Assembly: GCF_019145205.1 (NCBI RefSeq)
Contig: NZ_JAHSTT010000011.1
Span: 62,001-126,000, forward strand
Length of the DNA: 64,000 nt
Reading direction: 5' to 3'
Source: Pseudomonas khavaziana
GTDB taxonomy: Bacteria > Pseudomonadota > Gammaproteobacteria > Pseudomonadales > Pseudomonadaceae
Part shown: in pieces, positions 19,166 to 27,716 of the stretch
How positions within the stretch are numbered: position 1 is the first letter of the stretch
Layout of the letters: each line of letters begins with the position of its first letter
Notes under the pieces: generated by a model
Told to the model about the DNA's origin: nothing
Databases searched by the model: none
Seen by the model: only the letters and a program-made list of their open reading frames with translations
Program-made: the position numbers and the translations under genes

Positions 19166-20430
19166 AGTCGTTGTGGTCGGCAACTGCACCGTCGGTAGTG
19201 CCCACGCCCGCGCTGAACGAGTCAGTGAAGGTCGATGTGGCGATTGTCGGCGCTGGCTATACCGGCTTGTCGACAGCGCTGCACCTGGCCGAGCGTGGCG
19301 TGCGCGTGTGCGTACTGGAAGCCCATGAGCCAGGTTGGGGCGCATCGGGGCGTAACGGTGGGCAGGTCAACCCCACGCTCAAATATGACCCGGAGCAACT
19401 GGTAAGGATGTACGGGCCGGAGCGCGCCGAGGCGCTGATCTCCACGGTATCGGGCTCGGCAGACCTGGTATTCAAGCTGATCGAGCGACATGGTATCGAT
19501 TGCGCCCCGGTGCGCAAGGGTTGGATGCAGGTGTCTTACAACGAAAGGGGCGTGACCAGGCTGCATGCGCGGGCGGACCAATGGGCCCGGCGCGGCGTGC
19601 CGGTGCAACATCTGGATGCCAGTGCAGTGGCGGCGCGCATGGGCAGCTCGGCGTTTGCCGGCGGCTGGCTGGATGGGCGTGCCGGCGCGATCCAGCCCTT
19701 GGCATACGCCCGTGGCTTGGTCGCAGCAGCATTGGCGGCCGGTGCGCGGGTGCATGGCCACAGCGCGGTGACAGGGTTGCAGCGCCAGGGTTCGGCTTGG
19801 CAGTTGCAGACAGCGGGTGGCGCGCAGGTCATGGCCGATCAAGTGGTGCTGGCGACCAATGGCTACAGCAGCAACCTTTGGCCCGGCATGGCTCAGAGCG
19901 TGCTGGCGGCCAACAGTTTTATCGTCGCCACCAAGCCATTGAAGGGTCACGCGGCCGAGAGCATCTTGCCCGGCCAGGAAACCGTGTCTACTGCACAGAG
20001 GTTGCTGCTGTATTTTCGTAAAGACGCCTATGGGCGTCTGCTGATGGGGGGCCGTGGTTTGTTCAACGATCCCACCGGGCCAGAAGACTTTGCCCACCTG
20101 GAACGCTCACTGGCGCTGCTGTTTCCGCAGTTGGGACCGCTGCAATTCGACTACCGCTGGGCCGGGCGTATCGCGATCACGCGGGACTTCATGCCCCATG
20201 TCCACGAACCGGCGCCGGGGTTGACCCTGGCACTGGGCTGCAATGGGCGTGGGATCGCGCTGTGTACCAGCCTGGGCCAGCAACTGGCCGGGCGGCTGTG
20301 CGACAGCCATGCAGAGTTTGCCTACCCGGTGACGCCGTTGCAGCGGCTGCCGTTGCATGGGTTGCAGCGGTTTTATATTGGGGCTGGGGTGGCTTGGTAC
20401 AGCTTGTTGGATCGGTTGAATGTGAGCTGA
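19162..20430 (+). CDS. FAD-dependent oxidoreductase, DAO family
   Basis: 422 residues from ATG 19162, which overlaps the ATPase stop. The N-terminal FAD-binding motif is VAIVGAGYTGLSTALHLAE, followed by GWGASGRNGGQVNP, the stretch that holds FAD in gamma-glutamylputrescine oxidase and related DAO enzymes. The C-terminal part (YRWAGRIAITRDFMPHVHE and LGCNGRGIALCT) is also typical. It probably oxidises the amino acid or amine imported by the co-transcribed ABC system to an imine or aldehyde, releasing ammonia and hydrogen peroxide. The exact substrate is unknown. Confidence 0.88.
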
Positions 20431-20480
20431 CCCCGACTCGACCGAACAACACAAAACCCGTGCGGAATGGGCTTTGTGCC

Positions 20481-20801
20481 ACTGTGGGACCGAGCAACCG
20501 CTCAGACTTTTCCCACAGTTGTTTCAGGTTGTAGATCGGAACTTCACTGACTAACCTCTGGGCCGTCGCTGCCAATTCAGCGGCCGGATTTGACCGTCCG
20601 ACCTTGTTAACGAACTGCTACGCCCTGCACCTCTTCAGGCGTTTTTTTTGTGCCTGAGGTATCGTGTCGCGGCAGTTGTGCGCGGGATACCTTCGGGTAT
20701 GCCGGGTTCGTTGACAACCGGTCGGTCAACCCGCGTACAGCTGCCACCCTCTTCGTTTGACCGCGAACGCTGGCGGCTCCACTTGTCGACGGAGTTTCAC
20801 C
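20481..20801 (+). promoter_or_regulatory. multi-hairpin leader upstream of the DUF6124 gene (possible structured RNA)
   Basis: A 370-base gap before the next gene holds a series of inverted repeats. They are ACTGTGGGA/TCCCACAGT (20481-20519) enclosing GAGC/GCTC; TCAGGC/GCCTGA across a T8 run (20635-20657); ATACC-TTCG-GGTAT, a UUCG-capped hairpin (20687-20700); GTTGAC/GTCAAC (20710-20730); and AGCTGCCA/TGGCGGCT (20739-20778) enclosing CGTT/AACG. I recall similar leaders before related genes in other Pseudomonas, which is memory and not checked here. No coding frame fits. Confidence 0.5.
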
Positions 20802-21041
20802 ATGATCAAAAACACCCCAAATCCCCCAGAAACCCTTTTCACTGTCTGCCCCAACCTCGACACTGAAACCCTGCTGGTCAATGCCTCCCAGGACCTGGCA
20901 TCCATTACCGACATCGCCACCCACCTGGCTTTCGAAATCGACGGCGCCCACCGCAATGTAGCGCTGGGTATCTGCCGAATGCTCGAAGGCGTGCAGCTAC
21001 TGGTAGGCAAGGTGCTGGATGAAACCCACCCAGTCGCGTAA
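20802..21041 (+). CDS. DUF6124 (DUF3077-like) family protein, 79 aa
   Basis: 79 residues from ATG 20802 with GGAG eight bases upstream. The pattern MIKNTPNPPET, then LDTETLLVNASQDLASITDIA and GAHRNVALGICRMLEGVQLLVG, matches a Pseudomonas family of small cytoplasmic helical proteins of unknown role, which usually occurs in several copies per genome. This copy is short because the central proline-rich part of longer relatives is absent. The unusual leader in front suggests post-transcriptional control. A REPIN follows. Confidence 0.75.
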   Translation: MIKNTPNPPETLFTVCPNLDTETLLVNASQDLASITDIATHLAFEIDGAHRNVALGICRMLEGVQLLVGKVLDETHPVA

Positions 21042-21081
21042 AGACAAGACCGTATGAAGACCTCCAAACCATTGGAGATCC

Positions 21082-21176
21082 AAATGTGGGAGGGGGCTTG
21101 CCCCCGATAGCCGTGGGTCAGTGAAGAATATGCTAGCTGACACACCACTATCGGGAGCAATCCCCCTCCCACATTT
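21082..21176. repeat. REPIN
   Basis: CAAATGTGGGAGGGGGCTTG at the left and its inverted counterpart at the right, which carries one substitution in the stem (GAGCAATCCCC instead of GAGCAAGCCCC). It lies between the convergent DUF6124 and glutaminase genes. Confidence 0.9.
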
Positions 21177-21192
21177 TGCTTTGGTGATGTGT

Positions 21193-22101
21193 TCAGAACA
21201 CCGACCACCCAATCCGCTCACTCAACAATTCCAACGCCTTCATCCCCGCCAGCGAGTTCCCCGCCGCGTTCAACTCCGGTGACCACACGCACACCGTGAA
21301 CTGCCCCGGCACCACAGCGACGATCCCGCCACCTACCCCACTCTTGCCCGGCAACCCGACGCGATAGGCAAAATTGCCCGCCTCGTCATACAGCCCGCTG
21401 GTGGCCATGATCGAGTTGACCTGCCTGGTCTGACGCGCTGTCAAAATCTGCTCGCCACTGTGGGCACTCACGCCTTCGTTGGCGAGGAAGCTGAACGCCC
21501 GGGCCAGGTCCAGGCAGCTCATCTGCAAGGCGCAGTAGTTGAAGTAGCTGTGCAGCACCGCGTCCACATCGTTGTGAAAGTTGCCGAAGGATTTCATCAG
21601 GTAGGCCATGGCCGCATTACGTGCGCCATGCTGGGCTTCGGACTCGGCAACCACGCTGTTGACCAGGATCTGCGGGTTGCCCGACAGGCGCCGCACAAAG
21701 TCGCGCATCGACAGGATCGGCACGGCGAAGCGCGATTGGTTGATATCGCAGATCACCAGGGCGCCGGCATTGATAAACGGGTTGCGCGGGCGGCCGCGTT
21801 CGAATTCCAGTTGCACCATGGAGTTGAATGGCTGGCCCGACGGTTCGTGGCCCAGGCGTTCCCAGATGCTCTCGCCGCCGTGGTCGATGGCCTGCACCAG
21901 GCTGAACACCTTGGAGATGCTTTGCACCGAGAACAGGGTGTCGGCGTCCCCGGCACAATAAGCTGCGCCGTCATTACCGTATACCGCGATGCCGAGTTGC
22001 TGGGCCGGCACGTCGGCCAGCGCGGGGATGTAGTCGGCCACTTTGCCGAGGCCGATCAGGGGGCGCACTTCGTCGAGAATCGACTCGAGCAGCGCCTGCA
22101 T
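21193..22101 (-). CDS. glsB: glutaminase
   Basis: 302 residues, beta-lactamase-like fold. The SxxK catalytic motif is visible in FSVQSISKVFSLVQ, followed by GHEPSGQPFNS, NPFINAGALV, the Tyr-containing SFGNFHNDVDAVLHSYF region and GLPGKSGVGGGI near the C-terminus. It hydrolyses L-glutamine to glutamate and ammonia. ATG 22101 gives the length and MQALLESI start usual for Pseudomonas glutaminases; ATG 22116 is an alternative. The symbol follows the E. coli YneH/GlsB type; some databases use glsA. Confidence 0.95.
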   Translation of the reverse strand: MQALLESILDEVRPLIGLGKVADYIPALADVPAQQLGIAVYGNDGAAYCAGDADTLFSVQSISKVFSLVQAIDHGGESIWERLGHEPSGQPFNSMVQLEFERGRPRNPFINAGALVICDINQSRFAVPILSMRDFVRRLSGNPQILVNSVVAESEAQHGARNAAMAYLMKSFGNFHNDVDAVLHSYFNYCALQMSCLDLARAFSFLANEGVSAHSGEQILTARQTRQVNSIMATSGLYDEAGNFAYRVGLPGKSGVGGGIVAVVPGQFTVCVWSPELNAAGNSLAGMKALELLSERIGWSVF

Positions 22102-22156
22102 ATCTTGTCCTGTCATCTGTGTTTGAATCAGTAAAAAACCAGGCGCGCAGGATACG

Positions 22157-22501
22157 TTAATGGGCGCGGTAGCCCCACACAATCTCTACCACCCGCTCGG
22201 CAACCACCACGTACACCAGGATCAGCAACAGTTGCAGCGCCAAGTGATAGCGCAACTTGGCCAGCCTTCGAATGCCATCACTGACGTTCAGCAACATCAA
22301 TAGCGTCGACAGGATAATCAGCCCCCAACCGGCGACGTTGGAGGCGAACACCCCGATAAACAACTCACGCTGCCCCACCAGCGTATTGGTCCCCGCCGCG
22401 AACAACAGTGCGCACACCAGCAGGTTCTTTACGTTGTCGAAGATCTGTGTGCTCAGGTCGTTGTCCAGCAACGCCAGATACCGCGTCCATAACGTGCGCA
22501 T
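22157..22501 (-). CDS. hypothetical inner-membrane protein, 114 aa
   Basis: 114 residues from ATG 22501 (MRTLWTRYLALLDNDLS), with three clear hydrophobic helices (NLLVCALLFAAGTNTLV; GWGLIILSTLLMLL; LALQLLLILVYVVVAERVV) and charged loops. ATG 22531 would extend it by ten residues. It lies 55 bases upstream of glutaminase on the same strand, so the two may share a transcript. No family is recognised; the small size and topology could suit an accessory membrane protein. Confidence 0.65.
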   Translation of the reverse strand: MRTLWTRYLALLDNDLSTQIFDNVKNLLVCALLFAAGTNTLVGQRELFIGVFASNVAGWGLIILSTLLMLLNVSDGIRRLAKLRYHLALQLLLILVYVVVAERVVEIVWGYRAH

Positions 22502-22580
22502 GCTTGAGTACCGAGTGGGAAGGCTCGTCAATCAAGGTAGTTCAATTGTGGCCGCTGTCGAGGGTTGGCCAGGCTTAGAA

Positions 22581-22748
22581 ATGCGCCACATCCGAGACCT
22601 GCTCATCGAGCACATCGCGGGCCAATGCCCAGGCGCGGTCCTTGGACTCCACCACCCACGGGAAGCCATGCAGGCTTACCTGGACTGGGAGTTCGGCCTG
22701 GTCGCGCAACTGGCCCGCGACGGCACCCATGGTTTCTATGTAATCTGA
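22581..22748 (+). CDS. possible small ORF, 55 aa
   Basis: A 55-residue frame (MRHIRDLLIEHIAGQCPG start, GFYVI end) with plausible amphipathic helices and Pseudomonas-like codon use, but no visible Shine-Dalgarno. It lies between two real genes and could be a genuine small protein or the remnant of a longer one, since the same frame is open upstream inside the antisense of the membrane-protein gene. Confidence 0.3.
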   Translation: MRHIRDLLIEHIAGQCPGAVLGLHHPREAMQAYLDWEFGLVAQLARDGTHGFYVI

Positions 22749-22788
22749 CCCACCGCTGCACCGTTCCCACGGACATCCGACCCCTTCT

Positions 22789-22825
22789 CCAGGCGGAGGT
22801 ATCTCCTTTTATCCAACGCCTGGAG
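22789..22825 (+). promoter_or_regulatory. hairpin overlapping the ribosome-binding site of the sulfonate-type binding-protein gene
   Basis: CCAGGCG (22789-22795) pairs perfectly with CGCCTGG (22817-22823), and GGAG/CTCC forms an inner stem. The right arm runs into TGGAG, the Shine-Dalgarno of the gene starting at 22834, so folding would hide the ribosome site. A translational control role is inferred. Confidence 0.4.
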
Positions 22826-22833
22826 TTTGCCCC

Positions 22834-23793
22834 ATGCTGTACGCCACCCCATTCAAACGCCTGCTGCTGGGCGCCGCATTGGCCCTCGGCCTGTCCACCG
22901 CCCAGGCAGCCGACCTGCAACCGCTGCGCGTAGCCAACCAGAAGTCCACGATCAAGGCACTGCTGGACGCTTCTGGCGAAAGCCAAAACGTTCCCTATGA
23001 GATCAAGTGGTCGGAATTCCCCTCGGCTTCGCCCCTGGGCGAAGCGCTGAATGCCGGCGCCGTGGATGTCGGCGCCCTGGGCGATGCTCCCTATGTGTTC
23101 GCCCTGGGCGCGGGCGCCTCAATCAAAGTGATCAGCATCATCCATGCCGAAGGGCGTAACACCACCGCACTGCTGGTGCCCAAGGACTCGCCGATCAAGA
23201 CTGCGGCAGATCTCAAGGGCAAGAAAATTGTCACCGGCCGCGGCTCCATCGGGCACTACCTGGCAATCAGGGCCCTGAACGATGCCGGCCTGAGCACCCA
23301 GGATGTGCACTTCATCTTCCTGCTGCCCGCCGAATCGCGGCTGGTGCTGGACAACGGCACTGCAGATGCCTGGGCAACATGGGACCCCTACACCACCGTG
23401 GTCACCTCACAGAGCAACGCCCGCGTGCTGGTCAGCGGCAAGAACCTGTTGAGCAATCACCTCTATTTCGCCGCCACCGGCCAGGCGATCGCCGACAAAC
23501 GCGTGCAACTGGACGACTTTGTCGCACGGGTTGACCGCGCCTACGCCTGGGCCAACGCCCACCCCGATGCATACGCCGCCGCCCAGGCCAGGATCACCGG
23601 CTTGCCATTGGCCGTGCACATCGAAGTGGCCAAGGACACCCACCTGTCACCTGTCGCGATTGACGACAGCGTGGTCCGCGGCCTGCAAGCCACCGCCGAC
23701 ACCTATGTCAAAGAAGGGCTGCTGCCCAAGCACATCGACGTCTCCCAGGGCTTCGATCCAAGTTTCAACACCAAGCGTGCGTCCCAGTTGTAG
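22834..23793 (+). CDS. aliphatic sulfonate/taurine-type ABC binding protein (orphan)
   Basis: 319 residues with a signal peptide cleaved after AQA (LGLSTAQAADLQPLR). The SsuA/TauA-like fold is indicated by LRVANQKSTIKALLDASGE, EIKWSEFPSASPLGEALNAGAVDVGALGDAP, KKIVTGRGSIGHYLAIRAL and DAWATWDPYTTV. The family binds alkanesulfonates, taurine or sulfate esters. No permease or ATPase is next to it, so it must borrow a membrane complex encoded elsewhere. A hairpin covers its ribosome site. Confidence 0.85.
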   Translation: MLYATPFKRLLLGAALALGLSTAQAADLQPLRVANQKSTIKALLDASGESQNVPYEIKWSEFPSASPLGEALNAGAVDVGALGDAPYVFALGAGASIKVISIIHAEGRNTTALLVPKDSPIKTAADLKGKKIVTGRGSIGHYLAIRALNDAGLSTQDVHFIFLLPAESRLVLDNGTADAWATWDPYTTVVTSQSNARVLVSGKNLLSNHLYFAATGQAIADKRVQLDDFVARVDRAYAWANAHPDAYAAAQARITGLPLAVHIEVAKDTHLSPVAIDDSVVRGLQATADTYVKEGLLPKHIDVSQGFDPSFNTKRASQL

Positions 23794-23827
23794 TGCCAGC
23801 TCCGCTCAAGACGCTGGCCTGGACACT

Positions 23828-23842
23828 CCCCCTCCCACATTG
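23828..23842. repeat. solitary REP remnant
   Basis: CCCCCTCCCACATTGG matches the end of one REP arm of the family seen in the REPINs of this window, without a partner within 100 bases. It sits between the convergent binding-protein and tonB genes. Confidence 0.6.
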
Positions 23843-23864
23843 GTCCTGTGTTGGCCGCGAGAAG

Positions 23865-24620
23865 TCATTTGATGCGGTAGTGGAAGGTGTTGCGCACTGC
23901 CGGTACGGCTACAGCCTTGCCGTCAACGATCCTCGGCTGGTAGCGAAAGGTATTCGCCGCCGCCAGTGAAGGCCGGATAAACAGTGGGTGGCAGCCGTCC
24001 AATACCTTGGGATTCTCCACGCGGCCCTGAATGTTGACGCTGTACTCCAAGGTGCAATCGCCTTCAATGTTCTTGTCCAGGGCGCGCTCGGGATAGTCCG
24101 GCGCTGCCTTGCTCAGGGGTTGATATTGGCGGCTGTCGAAGGCTGGCGCAGGTATGGCAGCCCGGGCTTTTTCAACGGCCAGGCGTTGCTGATCGAGGCG
24201 CTGTTGTTCGAGCTCACGGTTGCGTTGTTCGGTGGCGAGGCGCTCCTGCTGTTGCTCGGCTTTCTTTTCCTCGACGCGTTTACGCGCCAAGGCGGCTTTC
24301 TCGAGTTTTTGCACCTGGACCTGCGGGTCAACCCTGGGCTTTGCCGGCACCGGCTCAGGCACCGGCTCAGGCTCAGGGTGTGCGGAGGTAGCCGCCAGCG
24401 GTTCAGGCGCGGGCGCAGCGGGCAGCATGACCAACTGGGTGTGCATCACCCGCGGCGCATCCACCACAGGCGTTTGCGTCGACCAAGCCATCATCAACGC
24501 GGCCAGCACGCCCACATGCAGTGCCACCGCCAGGCCGGCGGCGAGGCTGTTTCTCCAAACCCCCGAAGCATCCCTGGGCGCCATCGCCGGCGTGGGGTTG
24601 TGCATGATCATCGCCGTCAT
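23865..24620 (-). CDS. tonB: energy transducer TonB (phytate-module copy)
   Basis: 251 residues. A single N-terminal membrane helix (LAAGLAVALHVGVLAALMMAW) contains the His used in the proton cycle (residue about 35). Next come a Pro/Glu/Ala-rich periplasmic spacer with PEPEPVPEPVPAKP, a Gln/Glu/Arg-rich coiled coil of about 60 residues, and the TonB C-terminal domain (PDYPERALDKNIEGDCTLEYSV; FRYQPRIVDGKAV). It carries energy from ExbB-ExbD to outer-membrane receptors. The ATG overlaps the exbD stop. The two Cys residues in the C-terminal domain (GDC, DGC) are unusual and could form a disulfide. Confidence 0.9.
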   Translation of the reverse strand: MTAMIMHNPTPAMAPRDASGVWRNSLAAGLAVALHVGVLAALMMAWSTQTPVVDAPRVMHTQLVMLPAAPAPEPLAATSAHPEPEPVPEPVPAKPRVDPQVQVQKLEKAALARKRVEEKKAEQQQERLATEQRNRELEQQRLDQQRLAVEKARAAIPAPAFDSRQYQPLSKAAPDYPERALDKNIEGDCTLEYSVNIQGRVENPKVLDGCHPLFIRPSLAAANTFRYQPRIVDGKAVAVPAVRNTFHYRIK

Positions 24621-25063
24621 TGCGGGGCCTCGGTCACCAGTCCCAGGTTGCTGACACCGCCCTTCTGCAACACCGCCATGGCCGCGACCACCCGGCCATA
24701 ACCGGCGTTGTCGTCAGCGCGGATATACACCTGGGTGTCGCTGCGCGCCGCCACTACCTGCATGACCTTGGCGCCCATTTCGTCCAGGCTTACGGCGCTG
24801 TCGGTCTGGTGCTGGGTATCGAGTTCGCCGCCGAGGTTCCAGTAGTAGCCACCGTCGGCCTTGACCGACAGCGTGAGGATCTGCTGGCGGGTGTCGGTGG
24901 CCAGTGCCTCGGCGGCGACCTTGGGCAGTTCGATCTTCACGCCCTGGGTCAGCATCGGCGCGGTGACCATGAAGATCACCAGCAGCACCAACATCACGTC
25001 GATATACGGCACTACGTTCATTTCGGCCTTGGGCCCGTGCTTGCGTTGCGGCCTGACTAACAT
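24617..25063 (-). CDS. exbD: biopolymer transport protein ExbD/TolR family
   Basis: 148 residues. It is closer to TolR than to classical ExbD in sequence (KAEMNVVPYIDVMLVLLVIFMVTAPML), with the membrane Asp that channels protons (VVPYIDVM) present. A periplasmic domain of about 100 residues ends GGVSNLGLVTEAP. With ExbB it forms the proton-driven motor for TonB. It is encoded between exbB and tonB with a 14-base gap and a four-base overlap. The real tol-pal locus has other neighbours, so this is a duplicate adapted to the TonB set. Confidence 0.88.
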   Translation of the reverse strand: MLVRPQRKHGPKAEMNVVPYIDVMLVLLVIFMVTAPMLTQGVKIELPKVAAEALATDTRQQILTLSVKADGGYYWNLGGELDTQHQTDSAVSLDEMGAKVMQVVAARSDTQVYIRADDNAGYGRVVAAMAVLQKGGVSNLGLVTEAPQ

Positions 25064-25077
25064 GGGAATTGCTCCTT

Positions 25078-25770
25078 TCAGGCGGCCACGGCCAGGTTGC
25101 TCGACGTGCCGCGCAGGGAACGGTGCAGGCGCACTTGCAGTTCATTGCCAAACGCGTAGTAGCGGGTCAGCAGTGTCTGGCCGCGGGCCGCGAAGCGGTT
25201 ATAGGCGATCACCGCGGGGATGGCCGCAAACAGGCCGATGGCCGTGGCAATCAAGGCTTCGGCGATGCCCGGCGCGACGGTGGACAGCGTGGCCTGTTGC
25301 ACCTGGGACAGGCCGATAAAGGAATTCATGATGCCCCATACCGTGCCGAACAAGCCGATGTACGGGCTGACCGATCCCACGGTGGCGAGAAATTGCAAGC
25401 CCTTTTCCAGCTCGATTTCCTGCTCGGTGATCGCTACCTGCAAGGCGCGCTCAACGCCTTCGAGCACAGCCGGGTCATGACTGTGCAAGTGCTGGTATTC
25501 CTGGACCCCGGCGATAAAGATCGGCGCAATGCCGCCCTCGCCCGCCTGTTGGATCTCACGGGACAGCGCCGGCAAATCCGGCGCGGCACGAAAACGCTGC
25601 ACGAAACCGTTCAACTGCCGTTCCAGGCGGCGCAGCACACTGCCGCGCTGGATTATCAGGTACCAACTGAGCAAGGACGCCAACAGCAAGGTCAGCATGA
25701 CCGCCTTGACCAACAGGCTGGCGTCGCTGATCAACCCCCAGATCGTCATATGTTCCATCGTCGCGTGCAT
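25078..25770 (-). CDS. exbB: MotA/TolQ/ExbB proton channel protein
   Basis: 230 residues from ATG 25770, with AGGAG seven bases upstream. Three membrane helices: near the N-terminus (LVKAVMLTLLLASLLSWYLII), at FLATVGSVSPYIGLFGTVWGIM and at ALIATAIGLFAAIPAVIAYN, the last two carrying the conserved polar residues of the proton pathway. Like the ExbD beside it, it looks TolQ-derived. It forms the pentameric channel of the Ton motor. It follows the phytase gene on the same strand after about 50 bases. Confidence 0.88.
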   Translation of the reverse strand: MHATMEHMTIWGLISDASLLVKAVMLTLLLASLLSWYLIIQRGSVLRRLERQLNGFVQRFRAAPDLPALSREIQQAGEGGIAPIFIAGVQEYQHLHSHDPAVLEGVERALQVAITEQEIELEKGLQFLATVGSVSPYIGLFGTVWGIMNSFIGLSQVQQATLSTVAPGIAEALIATAIGLFAAIPAVIAYNRFAARGQTLLTRYYAFGNELQVRLHRSLRGTSSNLAVAA

Positions 25771-25818
25771 GGTGAAGCTCCTATTCGATTGAAAATGAAT
25801 GACTGCCTGATGACAGGC

Positions 25819-27684
25819 TCAAGGCAACTTCAAGGCGCGGGCTACCTCAGCCCAGGGTACGAACTTGAAGTTCTGGGTTTGCTCGGGCATGCGCTTGCGC
25901 CCGTCCTGCACTACCAGCATGCCCTGGCTCCATGGCCCGCCCAGGTTGACGGCCGTGACCTCGAGGCCGTCGGTTTCGGAGGCACCATCGATGCCGCCGG
26001 CGGCATTCAAGCCAACGCGCAGGGCACCGTGCACGGCAAACGGCGGTTCGGCGTCCACCACCAGGTAGCTGTCATTGCCCTGGCTGGAGATCACCAGATA
26101 GTCACGCTGATCGCTCTGGTACAGCGCCAGGCCCTCGACATCCGCATGCAGCTGCGGGCCGACCTTGATCACGCTGGTCAACGTTGCCGGCTGGTCGGCG
26201 CGTGCATCCACCGCCCATACACCGACGTCTTCCTCACCGATAAACAGGCGCTGGCGCTGATCGTCGGCCACGCAGCCTTCGGGTTGGCTGTCGACCTTGA
26301 ACTGGCGCACCAACTCGCCTTGCGCACGCCCGTGCGGCGCGCTGAGACGGTATTGCAGGAAGGTGCCGTCCTTGCCGTTGGCAATCGCGTAGATCTCGCC
26401 GCTGGCGGGCTGGAACAGGCAAATGCCATAGATATCCTTGAGCGGCGTGGGCACTTCACCGGCTTCACGCAGCTCGCCGCTCTGACGGTCGATGCTGAAC
26501 AGGCTCAGGCTGTTGCGGTCGCGGTTGCTCGCCACGGCCAGGTCGACCGTTTGTGCGCCGAGCTTGAAGTTGGAACGCACATCAACGTTATTCAGACGGC
26601 CCACCGCCAGCTCCTGCAACAGCTTGCCGTCGAGGTCATAGGCGAGCAGGCCCTGTTTTTTGTTGGTGCCGAGCACACGGCTGCTGGCCGGTGTCTGGGG
26701 GTGAATCCAGATCGCCGGGTCGTCCGCCGCATCGCCCTGGCGGCCAACCGGATCGCTCTGGCGCAAGGCCGCGACTTCCGGCAGCGTCGGTGCGGCCGCG
26801 ACGGGCTTGGCCTGCCAGTCGAGCCTGGCCTGGTAGAGCTTGCCACTGTCGTCATCGCGCACCAGCAGCTGGCGGCCATTGATCGCCAGTTGCTGCGGTT
26901 CTTTGAGCCCCGGCAGGCTCAGGCTCACTTCCTCCAGCCAGCGCTCGCCGGCGTGCTGGAACAGGTGCAACTGGGCGCTCTTCGGGTCCAGCGCAACCAT
27001 GCCACCCGGCACCAGCGCCATGGCCCCGGCTTGGCGCTTGGAGTCATCGAACAGCGCCACCGGTGTGCGTTTCACATCGGCTTCCGGGTGCGCTGGGTAG
27101 GCCCACCAGCCGACATTCTCTTCATTGACCACCAACTGCTGGGTGGCGTCGTCCACCTGGCAGAATTGCGCCGATGGCGGCAGCGGCAAACCGCGTACAC
27201 GCTGGGGTTCGGCGAGCAGCGTCGCGCCGTTGCCCACCAGCCATTGCTCGCCCTTGCCTTCTTCGCCCACCAGGAATACGAACAGGTTGGCCACCGAATC
27301 GCGATAAAGGCACAGGCCATTCACCGAGTAGTCGCGGGTTGGCAGGTACAGGGGCTTGCCCCATTTTTTGCTGGCGGTGTCCAGGCTGATCAGCAACGCC
27401 TGTTGGCGGTCGTTGTCGAGGCTGGCGACCAGTACCTGGGCGCCTGTGACGCGGGTATCGAGGCTGGTGAAATTGCCTTTGAAGCGCGCCAGTTCAGCGC
27501 CCTGGCTGTCGAGCAGTTGTAGCCCGTCGCGGGTACCGGCGGCCAGGCGCTCGGTGGCGTTGGGCAAAAAGGCCACGGCTTCGGCATTCAGGCTCGGCGC
27601 CCAAGGCGACAGGGCCAGGTCGGTGGCGAATGCATTGGCGCCGGTGACCAGCGCGATCAACAGGTACAGCTTGGAAATTCTCAT
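25819..27684 (-). CDS. beta-propeller phytase, two-domain
   Basis: 621 residues from ATG 27684 with a signal peptide (LYLLIALVTGANAFA). Residues from about 300 are a complete beta-propeller phytase domain with the calcium- and phosphate-site motifs: DDPAIWIHPQ, GTNKKQGLLAYDLDG, LNNVDVR, YGICLFQ, PEGCVADD, GEEDVGVW, DVEGLALY and SSQGNDSYLVV. The first 280 residues are a second, degenerate propeller, as in dual-domain phytases. The enzyme releases phosphate from phytate in the periplasm or outside. It lies downstream of a TonB-dependent receptor gene and upstream of exbB-exbD-tonB, all on one strand. Confidence 0.93.
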   Translation of the reverse strand: MRISKLYLLIALVTGANAFATDLALSPWAPSLNAEAVAFLPNATERLAAGTRDGLQLLDSQGAELARFKGNFTSLDTRVTGAQVLVASLDNDRQQALLISLDTASKKWGKPLYLPTRDYSVNGLCLYRDSVANLFVFLVGEEGKGEQWLVGNGATLLAEPQRVRGLPLPPSAQFCQVDDATQQLVVNEENVGWWAYPAHPEADVKRTPVALFDDSKRQAGAMALVPGGMVALDPKSAQLHLFQHAGERWLEEVSLSLPGLKEPQQLAINGRQLLVRDDDSGKLYQARLDWQAKPVAAAPTLPEVAALRQSDPVGRQGDAADDPAIWIHPQTPASSRVLGTNKKQGLLAYDLDGKLLQELAVGRLNNVDVRSNFKLGAQTVDLAVASNRDRNSLSLFSIDRQSGELREAGEVPTPLKDIYGICLFQPASGEIYAIANGKDGTFLQYRLSAPHGRAQGELVRQFKVDSQPEGCVADDQRQRLFIGEEDVGVWAVDARADQPATLTSVIKVGPQLHADVEGLALYQSDQRDYLVISSQGNDSYLVVDAEPPFAVHGALRVGLNAAGGIDGASETDGLEVTAVNLGGPWSQGMLVVQDGRKRMPEQTQNFKFVPWAEVARALKLP

Positions 27685-27716
27685 GAACAGGCAAATCCTT
27701 CGAATACGATAAAGAT

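Noticed and set aside
20451..20477. Terminator after the DAO-type oxidase gene
   Set aside because: ACAAAACCC/GGGCTTTGT has a mismatch, an 8-9 base loop and no real T run, so it is too weak to list.
25069..27522. An 817-codon plus-strand open frame across exbB and the phytase gene
   Set aside because: It is a shadow of the real minus-strand genes at high GC; its translation shows no family and it spans two unrelated genes.
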